A stretch of DNA of 64,000 bases. Origin: Larix kaempferi (Eukaryota > Streptophyta > Pinopsida > Pinales > Pinaceae). The stretch spans positions 372,001 to 436,000 of the forward strand of contig BSBM01000827.1 of NCBI GenBank assembly GCA_027924585.1, given 5' to 3'. Below are positions 23,001-35,379 of the stretch, in pieces. How positions within the stretch are numbered: the stretch's first letter is position 1; every line of letters begins with the position of its first letter. The notes under the pieces were generated by a model that was not told the origin of the DNA, made no database searches, and saw nothing but the letters and a program-made list of their open reading frames with translations. A program made the translations under genes and the position numbers.

Positions 23001-24254
23001 ATAGACTGTGTATTGATCATTATTTACAGCTTATAACAATCATTAGCAATACTATTTATTTGTTGATACGATGTATGAAAATTTTGGATTACATTTTACT
23101 ATTTAATAATAAAGATAAGAATCGGTTTTGTGTTTGTGCAGAGGTTAAACATTATTTGTTTCCATGGAATAAACAATAATATAACCTATATTATTTTAGA
23201 TACTAAACAGTAGATTTCTATTGTTCTTAGCTATAGGACAGAAAATGAAAAACATATCAATTACTGTACTTATCTGTCTAATCAATGGCAATCTGCCTAT
23301 CTTTCGTCTATATTTAATTTGCTTCTCTATACTAGAGTACGATGCAAATAACAGCATGTAGAAAAATGTAGAGATGGATTATCAATTCAGATTTTCATTA
23401 CACTTATCATCTAGAATTAAACAAAATCAGAAATCAATTCTTTTTCAAATAGAGTTCTTTAATTTTTACTAAACAAAATGAATAAACTGAAAGAAATTAG
23501 GAAACAATAAAACCTGGATTAATTTTGTAGGGAAACAAACAGCCCAAGAAGACTGTTCCACCCAACCAATTCCTGAAGATAGCCAAGTACTTGCCTTAGG
23601 ACCCCCAAGCCTATTCACTGAACCACCAGGAGGAAGAAGCTCTAGAAGTTTAGGATCTCCACTTGTAGTAGCAATAATTTGTCCAAACTTTAAAGGCTAG
23701 CAGTCCAAAGGACTTGCACCAGCACCTCTAGTTCTCCTTATCAAAATAGTTTGCAGACTTATAATTGCACTCACAACTAGTCTCACAATTCGAATCTCTC
23801 AATGATCACCGGATGCACATGAGGAATATTTCTGCAGAAAAATATTGTGTAAGAGCTTCCTACTCAATTCGAATTTTCCTTATGTAGGCTGCCTAGGCCT
23901 TTTCAGTTGTTACGTGGTCATTAAATGAGCTGCCTGCCCACTCCCACCACCTGGGGGATAATGCCACATTATTAGGGGTAGTTGTCCCATAACCAACAGC
24001 TAGTGGTGTAGTGTAATTGCTGCCATCTGTCCCATGCTTTCCAATAGCTTCCATTCCTCCTAGTGGGTTAGTGAACACTCATTTAACAGTTCCCTTGGGT
24101 GTTTGTTTCCTACTTAATTTATTTAAATAATAATAATCAGTAATTGCATTCATCCTTGACCAAACTTGGTCATAATTTCAAAACTTTGAAATTAAAATTT
24201 AACATAAAGTATTTTGCAAATAAAATAATATTTTCAGAATTTGGGTAGGTGACA
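20087..24254 (-). repeat. 5' LTR of the chromovirus (about 4.17 kb)
   Basis: On the plus strand it runs from TGTAACATCC to AGGTGACA, so on the minus strand it begins TGTCACCT and ends GTTACA. The body 21003-24254 matches 12022-15268. The part 20087-21002 is unique in the window because its partner has been cut off. The flanking bases 24255-24259 (GTCCT) would be the target duplication; the partner site is not in the window. No host-like gene is inside. Confidence 0.87.
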
Positions 24255-26931
24255 GTCCTTCACTTACAAGTGGTTGGAGGAAATTTTAAAAGATAAGTGC
24301 CCAATGTGTTTGAATTCCATGGAATATATTTTATGTAATGTGTTTGTTAGATTAATGTTAATGGAAATGCTTATGTGCATGGATTTGATAGCATGGCATG
24401 AATTCATTCATGAAAGAAATACTTACATAAATTAGAATGGAGTATACTTGGTTAATTCATTTCTTTATTTACATTTACTTATGTTGTTAAATTAATGAAT
24501 CATCAAACCAATGATAAAGGAAAATTTGTATTAGGTATCAAAGGAAGAATTTATGCATAGATTTGAGTCCCCATGGTCTCAATAGTGTAAAGTGGCTACT
24601 AGGTATGTGACATAAGAAGACCAAATTACAAGAAACTTTCATGATGTTGATTTATCATAATTATATTTCCAAGAGATTAATTTTGATTAATGAAGTTGTT
24701 GTCCAAGAATATTATAAAAATGTTTTGAGGTCTTATACATCTGTAAAATCACAAGTGGTATGTCATCTTGTTCTTATTGGCAATTATTCCCCTCCTTCTT
24801 CTCATGTACATCAAATTCAAGAATCAATAGAAGAATCTATAGAAAATGAATATATTGAATCATGAGTCTAAACATATAAATGGAGATCTAAAAGGATATG
24901 GTGTTCATGCAACTCATGAGAGTACTACCCCATATCCTATTTGTTTAAGTGATTGTGAGCTTACATATGCAAAGGAGAATGTGAAATGTGATAATATATT
25001 CAAAAGTTATATACCTTTATCCATTCCTTCACCCATTTCTTTGCATGATTGCACGATTGAGAGTCAATGGAGTGTTATTGAAATTGAGCATGAACCTTCA
25101 TTTCAAAAATATGGTTTGAAAAATGAAGTGAAGTTTAGTGCCCAAAGAGAGCAAGACTATAAATCTGTATTTTCCTTTACTCTCAGTTGTACTCTTGTAT
25201 GTGTTGATCATGCTAATGATGTGGTAGGAAATTCAACCCAAGCAAAGCATCACATGGAAGAAGTTTTTTCAATCTATAATATTCTGAATCTAGCAAGTGA
25301 TATGAATGGTTGTGATCAATCTCTTGTGATGATGAGTAACAACCCTTTGGGACACACTTGTGTCAAATAGCCATATTGATGAGGTAGTTATCAATTATGA
25401 GGAAAATTCCAAGAAACATATGAAATCAATATATTCAACTTCTTTTAGCAACAATCATGTGCTGGTATATTTTGATATGGTTTCATATGCATCCTAAGAA
25501 CAACATGAGGGGAATTTTGGTAAATTTTACTATGTTAAAAAACATTTTAGTAGTTCTCCCTTCACTTCTACCAGTTTGAGTAGTTGGAAAAAGAAGAATT
25601 AAAACAAAAAATATGGTGGTGTCCAAAGCACAAGTTATGAATGGTTCAAGGGACCTCATGATCTTTTGAATGATAGTGATAGTGAATCAACGATTAAATA
25701 AAAGTGGATTTCTAAATCTCCAATATGAAATTATTTTAGTAGTGACCCAATGTATGGTTCCTATTTTGATGAATGTGCATATGAAGGTGTCATAGACACT
25801 ATTTTTTTTTACATAAACCACGAGGATAGGGAAGAAGAGGAGCTACCATGGCAAGCAATCAGACTTATTGTCCCTTACCATAAACAACTTTAGTACAATA
25901 TGCAATCAATTCCATTGGATTATTTTTGTGACCCACTGAGTGAAGGATACATAAATCCTAGGTAGGGAGCAATTAAGAATATTTCCATTGTCCTAAAATA
26001 AAATAAAACCACATTTTGCATATATCATCATAAACGAAGAAGCATTTATTGTACATGGAGAATCTCAATTCAAGCTGCAATTTCCAACACCATCCAAAAT
26101 TTAAGAAAAGGAAAAAACATCCATCATTGTTCCAACATAGTAAAGCCAATCATTGGAATGAGAGAGGCATTTATTTATTATTTATGATTATAGTCCTCAT
26201 TGCCATGTTTGGATTGATCCCATCCAATGATATATGGTTTTTTTTTCCAATAAGGTTCCAAACCCTCAATCTTCCGAGGAATTTTCTCCAATCATTGGGG
26301 ATGTGATACCAATTCAATATGTTTTTCAATCCCTGATTTCAAAAACTTCCCAATCATCCATGTTCATGGACAAGTCTCATACTATTACCAAAATGCATGC
26401 ATGGTTTCATTGGCAATGTCACGTGACCTAGTTGTGCTCGTTTTGTTGGATAGGTTAGGTAGGTATAATTTCCCTCTTTCTAAGTCAATTTCTAACATTT
26501 TTATTTTATTATTTCCAACGCCTAGTTTTGTTTTCCATCATGTTTTCTAGCATACCATGCATTGTCCTAAAATGTAAAAGTTGAGAGGAAGAGAAGCATT
26601 TTCCAAAGAGTGTTTGTTTTGACTCCATAGCCCAATGATTGTCTTAACTACATATCCAATTGATCAAGGCACCGGTATGCTCACCCTAGAATCAAGTTCT
26701 TGCCACCTCATAGAGAGTATCCATTCCATGGTAGGAGTTGATGTTGTTGTTTAAAAATGATCACTACCCCTAATATTCCTTTTTAGACTAAATGGCATAA
26801 TTGAATGCATAGAGTGGATTAGGCATGCTTATTTAGATCATTTCTCATCATGGAACTTATGGAACCCAATTCCAAGATCTAGAAGTACAAAAATTGGTTT
26901 TTTCCCTTGGGACCTGCTTTGAGTGAACTTA
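24255..26931. other. Unassigned DNA between two LTR elements
   Basis: A/T-rich sequence between the chromovirus and the large LTR element. It has no LTR ends, primer-binding site or known domain that I can recognise. The only noteworthy ORFs are the plus-strand pair at 24641-25370. Text downstream (25400-26460) keeps short open stretches with stops, as if a longer coding region had decayed. Confidence 0.5.
24641..25370 (+). pseudogene. Unidentified ORF remnant in two overlapping frames
   Basis: Two overlapping reading frames, 24641-24865 (74 codons) and 24846-25370 (174 codons). The second contains SIPSPISLHDCTIESQWS, a CTLVCVDHANDVV segment and several Cys/His residues, but no motif I recognise, no signal peptide and no membrane segment. 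The overlap in different frames suggests one longer frame broken by an indel near 24850. It could be a piece of a retrotransposon accessory ORF or plain chance in A/T-rich DNA. A homology search of the conceptual protein would decide. I assign no function. Confidence 0.35.
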
Positions 26932-29763
26932 TGTAAAACACCTTTATACCAAACAATACAAATATGGGTTTATTGATATAAATGCGCGTTAATGGAAAAA
27001 ATATGAAAATTTTATTATTATTATTAATTTTCTAATTTAACAAGATCACATGGATATCATGCCAAATCCATTAAATTTATGAGTTAAATTCTCTCTTGCT
27101 ATGTCAAGAACACAACACAATGCAAAGCATTTTCACCAAAACAAATCTACAATTAAGCACATAGGCCTAAGGATCTTGTGTAGAACCTTGTTTCAATACT
27201 ACATGTAGTGCCCCTCTAGATCTAAGTCACTAAACTAGTAGAATCATACTTAACTCATAAAAGATATTTTTATTTTCAAGATAAAGGCCAACTCTATTGA
27301 AACCCCAAATGATCTTTTTGAGAAACACAAGAGAATGTTTTATCTTAAGTATTGAAAAACTTTTTACTACCCAAAATAACATTAGATCACCATTGCCAAC
27401 ACAATATTGCTTATAAGCATAAGAATGTCAGTAGTACTCAAAGTTGGGTTTCAGTTCAAAAAACAATTGATAGAAAAGAGAGCTCAAATAGAGCTACAAC
27501 CATACCCAAGTAGTGGGTTATTAAGTGAATGTTAAATTGGGCTTTGAATCCCCCGAATATGACTATAAGCAGCAATTGTCTCGATAAGCAATTGGTTTCT
27601 CATCATCACTGGAATTCAATTGCATTAAATAATAGTTTGCTCCATTCAATGCAAGACTAACTAGGATGCTCAACCTAGGAAAATATGAATTTTATGTCAA
27701 GTGATAGAATCCAACCAAGTCAGAGGGAGAGAAATTCCATAATGGAGATACCAACAATCAAATCGTTGTAAATACCAACGCTACCATCCATGACCAATGG
27801 TGATTATGGGTCACAATTTTCCTACTTAATTCATTTATCCATAATAGCATTCAATTAACAATCAATATACAAGAATAGAAATACAAAAACAAAGCAACAT
27901 TCTTCTCTCAATTTGATTTCCATACTAACAGGAAATTCAAGTGAAGGAAGGCAAGCTTTGGGCATCAAATAATATACACATCAATACATTAATACCATAA
28001 CATATATGGCACATTTTAAATAAATGGAGCATCATTTAAAGGGATACAAGTCATCTTTAACTAAACCATTTTAGAGACCTTTTGTGAAATGTTTTGAGGG
28101 CAAACTCAAACAAAGGAAAATGGTAGAGACATTTTGTCAAACATTTTGAGGGAAACCTCAAACAAAGACAAATAGTAGAGACATTTTGTCAAACACTTTG
28201 AGGGAAACCTAAATCAAAGGATAATTAAAATTGTAGAGACATTTTTTCAAACACTTTGTGTCTTTCTCGTGGATTCCCACCCCATTTCCTCTATCAAAGA
28301 CCAATATTGGCTTAGAGGAAAAGGGCCATGTTGCAGGATTAATATCTCTTAAATGAAAACATGGGTATCTGATATTTTTTGTGAGCACGTAACAAGTATG
28401 TTTAGAACCAACACAAAAAATTTCACATCTACTCATTTGAGATTTTGGGAGATATAGATAAATATTTACAGGGTGTTTTGCACTTTCTTACAGTGCTGAA
28501 AAATCCAGAATTTTGTTACTTTTAAAGCTACAACGGTTCTTTCACTTTGAACCACTAATTAGGGTTGAGTAATGCAATTTTGCACATCTATAAATCCATT
28601 TCATAAACATTCATTAAATTCCTATAAGTTTTAGTTCACTCATAGCACCAATTTATCAATTATAATGGGACAAGGAAACATTTTTCTTAGTTATTTTGTC
28701 AAACATTTGTCATGCAAGAAATGCCAATATTGTATTATACATGTTTTGCACATGAATTCATCAAAACTGAACATACATCATCTGAATGAAATTTTCATTT
28801 GAAATATCATGATAATAATCTCATTTACTCATCCTTCTACAATAATAAATTCACAAATAAAAAATAAGAAAGAGTACACTTATATTTTCTAAGATGAAGC
28901 TCCAAGGAAATTGACTGTGGGGCAAATGATTTTCTCCCAACCATAGGATATTCCATTGCAAAATTCCACCCCTTTGTTTGGATAGGATACCACCAGGGAA
29001 AATAATATTGGCAAGGTTTCCAAAACCCCTCTTATTTCCACTAAAATCTTCAAGTTTACCAACCAAACAAGTCTCTACCAGTTTTTTGTTCAAACTCTCA
29101 ACTGACAACCTTTATGGATTTGAAATGTTATCTTGCTGCTCTCCAATGGTCTCTAATATCACATAGAATCCTTTCTTTCATATATACATGGTTCATATGA
29201 GAGAGCTGGATGAGTTTTCTTTCTTCAAATCCTTCTCTTCTCTCCAAGAACACTCTTTTTTCCAAGCTTCCCTCTCCCCATTGGAATTTACATCCATGAA
29301 TGAGAGAAATGAGTGTGAGGGAGGATTATTTCCTCCGCCGCATTCTTGATTCCCTAAAGGTAGGAAGTAGTTACTACAAAATATAAGCTAGGAACTTTTG
29401 GCATAGGATTACTAAGTTCTCATGTTTAGATTTCCACTTTCATTTAACTAGGGTCTCAATTCATGTTTGGTATAAACTCAAGGGTAAATGAAAATAGGAC
29501 AATCAAATCAAGGAGGTTTATGGATAAGTTAAACTATCATAATAAGGCATAGTTATTTCCCTCTAGTGGACTCATAGCCCCATCAATGTCCTCCCCATCA
29601 ATTAGCCCTGTAACCTTTCATTGAATATTACAATGATCATGTTTGTCAGTTTTCATAATTAACATGGAATCTAGCTCATGGTGTTAAGCAACACATAATA
29701 AATATAAACATAATTAAAATATAAACAAGATCAAGTTTAAAGGGTTGAAACCAGAGTATTACA
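26932..29763 (-). repeat. 3' LTR of the large LTR element (2832 bp)
   Basis: On the plus strand it runs from TGTAAAACACC to GAGTATTACA; the minus strand starts TGTAATACTC after the polypurine tract. It matches 35380-37296 and 44259-44350. It contains four copies of a 52-bp unit at 28072-28260. Confidence 0.78.
28072..28260. repeat. 52-bp tandem repeat in the LTR (four units)
   Basis: Units start TAGAGAC at 28072, 28124, 28176 and 28234 and share TTTTGTCAAACATTTTGAGG. The same array is in the other LTR at about 36529-36718, so it was present before the element transposed. Confidence 0.85.
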
Positions 29764-29780
29764 TTCTCCCCCCCCCTTGG
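29764..29780 (-). other. Polypurine tract of the large LTR element
   Basis: The plus strand reads TTCTCCCCCCCCCTTGG-like sequence directly above the LTR edge, so the minus strand has a G-run followed by AGAA and the LTR start TGTAATAC. Confidence 0.75.
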
Positions 29781-30990
29781 AAAAACACTGTCCTTAGTGT
29801 TCCTTCCATTTTAGCAAGGTTCCGGGTCTTCATTTTTTAGCTGCACATGCAATGCCTTCTCTTCAAGGACATTTTGTTTTGTTTCTAGTTATCATAGAAA
29901 TCAATGTCAAGCATTCCTTTGTACTGCCTTGGAACACCTCCAAGGCCTCTATAATTTTAGCATATGCCTACAACAAGTAGCAATTAAAACATGCATATCA
30001 TAGCCATTATAAGCAACACATATCTTTTTCATAAGACTTAAAGTTTCATAATTAAATCATTATGTTCGTTGCACTGAGAGTAGCAAGGTGATTTATAACC
30101 CAGTATGGGGGAGATGTTGTAATGCATAATGTTGTGTAATGTTATGTAGTGTGACATTTCCATAAAAAAGGAAATAAAAGTGAAAATGTTGTAGGATTTT
30201 TTTTTAATTATATTGATTTCATATTAAACCTAGATATATCAAGTAGGAGAGTGATCGAATATCTTGAAGTGTAAATTTTTTCTTATTGTGTAAAACATTT
30301 AAGATAAAAAAATTTACACCTCAAGTAATTGTATCCCTCTTGGTGCTTGATAGATCCGGGTTTAAGATGGACTTATGCTAGTAATACAAGATAAAGCGTT
30401 TAAATTAACCCAATACTGATATGTATGATCATAGATCTACTCCATATGGCTTCCAAGGGAAAGACTGAGTTGACTATCTTCTTTGACACACACACACACA
30501 CACACACACACAATTCCTTCTTGATCCCAACTAGTTTATAACATGAATATCTCGCAATAGATTCATTCAATCTACCTCTTCCTTGCAATCATGAATATAA
30601 CCGAGAGTAGCAAGGTGATTTACAACCCAATATGGGGGAGATGTTGTAATGCATAATGTTGTGTAATGTTATGTAGCATGACATTTCCATAAAAAAGGAA
30701 ATAAAAGTGCAAATGATTTAGGATTTTTTTTTAATTATATTGATTTCATATTAAACCCAGATATATCAAGTAGGAGAGTGATCGAATATCTTGAGGTGTA
30801 AATTTTTTCTTATTATGTAAAACATTTAAGATAAAAAAAAATTACACCTCAAGTAATTGTATCCCTCTCGGTGCTTGATAGATCTGGGTTTAATATGGAC
30901 TTATGCTAGTAATACAAGATAAAGCATTTAAATTAACCCAATATATAATCTGCTCCATATGGCTTCCAAGAGAAAGACTGAGCTGACTAT

Positions 30991-31023
<33 letters not shown>

Positions 31024-34000
31024 TAATTCCTTCTTGATCCCAACTAGTTTATAACATGAATATCTCGCAATAGATTCTTTCAAGCTGCCTCTTCCTTGCA
31101 ATCATGCACCATCTAGGATCAGTAATCCACTTATTTTCTAAATAGTCCCTCGAGTGATCCATCATTTTCCAAGGCTTTCTTGCATAGGAAGAGTGCAAAC
31201 TTATAGTCTTACTGCCAAGGATTCCCACTGGAAATCTCTAATAAAACATAGCTCATGGTGATCAAAGCATATCGTAGGGTTCCAGTGTCATTATAGTCAC
31301 CATTATCCCCTTTTCTTGTAATTTGTAAGCAACCATCATATGTCCTCACTTAACAGATTTGTCATTTCAACTGTATTATACACATATATTTACCATGAGA
31401 TATCATTATATAATTTCAATAATAAATTATTTTTTCAAATATGTTTCATACACAAAGCAAATTTCACAAGTATGAGGTCCTTCTCATAATGTTTTCCCTT
31501 TGCATGAGGTGGCATCTAATCTCCATATGGACTTGTACTCATTTCCATATCCAAAGCAATTCTACCTACAATTTGAACCTTTTTAGTCAACCAGAAAAAT
31601 TGTGAGTATCCACGCATATAATTTTTTCATTACAACATTTACAATATCTCATGAAGTGGTCTAAGAATTATATCACATAAATAATTCGACCACTCTCAAC
31701 TGTCAATATCTAAAATCCAATGAAATACATTCACTATATATGCACTCACTAACAACACAATAATCATTACATAATGCAATTAAATTATCAAAAAAATGTG
31801 TCAATACACATGGTTAGAAAATAACACTCTTCACCATATTCATATTCTAGAATTGATTATTGGTTATTACATCTTGCCTTATGGGCGACTGATATTATTT
31901 TTACTTTTATTAATTCATACTACTCCTTTCACTACTCCAAAGTCCCTTAGGAACCCTTCCATGACATTCAATTATAAGAATGTATTTTTCATATAAGCAT
32001 ACATCCACTAAATGCATCAATCATATGTACCAGCATTCATAAATGAATTATTATTTTTATGATTTCATAGCTTATCTATGCACTTTCATTCAATGCAACC
32101 TCACACTCAATTGAAAATACCATATTCCAAACTCGTGTGTTTTACCAAGATAAGTTGCAGGACTCAACCGACACATCATCGGATCATCTAGACACCTCCC
32201 AATTACTTGTCTAACCATTTGGACACCTTTCTCTTCATCCCAAACAAAACACTAGGAATATACTCCTTTAGTTCTCTTCAGTGTTAGAAAAAAGGTTATC
32301 ATCCAGGACATTGATTACAATCAGGTAAACCATTCGTTACTTGTGCAGTGCTATAAAATTTCCCAAGTCCAACACATTATAGCCTCACACATGGTTGTCT
32401 CAAATCGTATTCAATTTCACATGGAATTCAAATTCATAACATGAGTATAAATACTCATCTAGTTTGGTTACTACTCTTAACCAACTCAATCATGGCACAC
32501 TAACTAATGAATGCACCATTATGGTTCTAACAATATTGACATAGAAAGAAGCTTAATGCCTTTCCCATACTTCACTAGGTATCAATTAGATGCATGCATT
32601 CAAATTTCATCATAAACATATCAATAAAGATATCAAGTGTGACTGAAGGAATTCTTACCCAATTTCTTTCAATTCACATACTATATTGGCATGGAAAATC
32701 TCATATATGTACATATGGTTTCTATCAACATTCTTGATGTTACCTGATCAACTGATGCCTCATGGGAACTAACATGATCCCATCATCAACCTCTTGACAA
32801 TCATCCTCTTATAATTATCATTTTCACGAGGTTCTTTGTCAAAGGTAATTGCATCATCAACATATTCAATCATGTCCTCAACCATGCCTAGTTATACAAC
32901 AAGCTAGAAACCACATCAATTATCATGTCATACTCATTACATATAATTGTAAAACACTCTTAGTTAATACATAAAAAAAAAATATGCCCATGCACTCTAC
33001 AATATATTTTTCCTTTATATGTCTATTAGTGCAAATGTATTAAAGCTAGTCTACTCTCTTGTAGTTATCAACATTCCCACGTCTTACTGTTTACACATAG
33101 CAACTATTTAAATCTAGAGAAATATAATAGAAAAGAAATATAGGAGTCAAGGAATTCTCCCTTCCAATTCCTTTCTATATCTTGGAATTCCACAACATAA
33201 CTAATCTACTCCATGGTCTTTTTTCTAATCACATTATACATCATTAGTTGTGATATTCTCACCCAAGTAGCAACATTTAGTTCATACACATAAGCTATAC
33301 GTGCTACTTCAAATGCATAAAAATATATAAGAAAAACAAAATAGATTTTATAGGGTGATAAAAAAAACTCCCTCATTTCTATATCCTCCTTGTTGGCCAC
33401 ATGCATCATTTACTGTTGCAACCAATTCTTGGCATCTTGTAACTTCCTTTGATGTCTTGAGATACATTTGCATTATATTCTTTCAAGGATTTGCTTCTCT
33501 GATTTCCTTGATCATTTTTAGCCAGGCCCAACTTGGAATTTCCTCTCTTAGAGCTACCTTTAAGCCTCATCCAACTCTATAATTATATTACTTTCCATTG
33601 GATAATTTTCAGCAAAGATCCACTCTGACTCTGAATAGCTTATCTTACCTACCAAATAGTCTAAATTCAAGCATGATCTATTTAGGACTTTCATTGCCCT
33701 TTTTTCAAGGTGCACAACATCATACTTTGCATCCTTTCTTACTTGGTTTCCTTCTTTGATGCAATTAGCATACTAAAACCACAAAGATAGCTCAAAATAT
33801 TCAATTAGAATAACGTATATTCAACATAACAATCATGTGCAAATCAGATTATTAAAATCTTCACCATCATGTAGATTCAATGAATCAAATTCAATTTCAA
33901 CTCTCTCTCATTACAAGAAAAATAAAATTTGGTCAAGGATTATCAGAATACTTAGATTTTAATTAGATAACAATGATCCTTCTCTTCTCATGGGATTTCT

Positions 34001-35357
34001 TCCATTGCCTAAATTTAGAATTGTTTTTATATTTAATTTTCCCACTCTATAGAGTCACAAAACTCAATGGTTTCATAACAACACTTGTTAATTACAACAT
34101 CTTCCCAATCCAAGGTCCAATGGTATAATTTCAATTGAATTGTGGTACTCTTCCACCTTTCAACCAGAGCCAATAACCAGGGCCATTTATATGCAATAAT
34201 GGAATATTATCAAAGAAAATCAAATCACATATTACTCTCCTATCTCACACGGAGGATCAATCAATATTGACACCTTAAATTATTCTTTCAAATATTTAGC
34301 AACAATTCATACAACTTCAAGTTAGACTCAAGTTCAACCTGTTGTATGAAAATCCACAATCATCCCATGACAAGTTTCAAAGACATAATTAATCTATGTT
34401 TCTTTCTTTCATGTGGTAGTCAACAACAACATAAATATGCCTATATCATGTCATGCATAACATTATTTTACACTTGTTATAGAAGCATTTCATACTTGCT
34501 CATTCCGAAGAGTGGCATACAATCCACTCAAAACTAGCATTCAAGGTGCACAATGCAATACAACATAACATTCAATATGAATACAACTTGGTAAAAATGA
34601 AATTACCCAAAACATAGCAAGTACAATTTCATATTTTACAATTATACCCATGCACGCAGTTATTTCAAACATGTAAAATTAATAGCCATATAGCATCCTC
34701 TTCTTGAATAATAACTTCACTTTGCATACATATGAACACGGGAGGACTACTCATTCAAACACATAAGAGATCTACTCACTTCAATGCACACACAACCCAA
34801 GGGATTTACTGCTAAGTATCATTAGCAATACCAAAATACCACCCAAGATGGCTTATTTTAACATTATTTACAAACTTTCAACACAATCGTAAGACAATTT
34901 CACTTTAGCAGTCATCTACAAAACCATGGGTGAAAGGTATCTTAAATTTTAAGGATGATCATTCCAAGGACAAGGTCAATGATTTTAAACACATGAGCTA
35001 AGAAACATACATACAAAATAAGGATAAGTATCATCAATAATTAAAGTTCTTATCTTTCTAGGCGAACAACCATCACTCAACAAGTCACCAAACAAAACAA
35101 TCAATAATTCTTCCAAAGGGTGGACATCATTAAGTTTTAATGGTAATATCAATGAATGATCAAATGTAAACACTTACATCAATGATCATAAATCATTCTT
35201 CAATTCATCACACAACTCAACATGACAATCCCATACAATTTTGAGTATGGAAGAAGTAGCTAGTCTCTTTGTATAAAAGATGACACGTATAACTTTAATA
35301 TAGTACCAAAAACATTTTCATTTACTTGCATTGAGTCCATACAATCCCTAGTGTTTT
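29781..35357. other. Non-coding interior of the large LTR element
   Basis: About 5.6 kb, A/T-rich, with only short chance ORFs and no gag, protease, RT or integrase motif seen in any frame. It contains the 527-bp tandem duplication at 30076-31105. The rest looks like ordinary low-information sequence. Confidence 0.6.
30076..31105. repeat. 527-bp tandem duplication with hairpin and CA microsatellite
   Basis: Two copies start GAGAGTAGCAAGGTGATTTA at 30076 and 30603. Each carries an imperfect inverted repeat of about 145 bp (30222-30366 and 30749-30893): AAACCTAGATATATCAAG at one side against CTTGATAGATCCGGGTTT at the other, with inner arms GTGTAAATTTTTTCTTA and AAAAAATTTACACCTC. Each copy ends with a CA dinucleotide run (about 30487-30512 and 30999-31023). 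Confidence 0.88.
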
Positions 35358-35365
35358 AACCAATA

Positions 35366-35377
35366 GCTCTGATACCA
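35366..35377 (-). other. Primer-binding site (Met-tRNA type) of the large LTR element
   Basis: The plus strand reads GCTCTGATACCA just below the LTR edge TGTAACATACC at 35380; its complement TGGTATCAGAGC is the standard plant initiator Met-tRNA primer site. It marks the 35380 LTR as the 5' LTR on the minus strand. Confidence 0.88.
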
Positions 35378-35379
35378 AT

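Larger units (their letters stand above)
12022..24254 (-). mobile_element. Ty3/gypsy chromovirus (Tekay/Del-like) with long LTRs
   Basis: Minus-oriented element. The 5' LTR is at 20087-24254, followed by a primer-binding site matching initiator Met-tRNA (20073-20084), gag, protease, RT, RNase H, integrase with C-terminal chromodomain, a polypurine tract at about 15269-15282 and the 3' LTR at 12022-15268. The two LTRs are highly similar over about 3.25 kb and both end AGGTGACA on the plus strand at their upper edges. The 3' LTR lacks the first 915 bp because Tat copy A abuts it at 12021. The chromodomain and gene order place it among chromoviruses; long LTRs fit the Tekay/Del group. All ORFs are interrupted and the integrase has lost its catalytic Glu. 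Confidence 0.88.

Noticed and set aside
30487-30512. CA dinucleotide run as a regulatory Z-DNA site
   Set aside because: It is an ordinary microsatellite duplicated with its 527-bp unit; nothing else supports a regulatory role.
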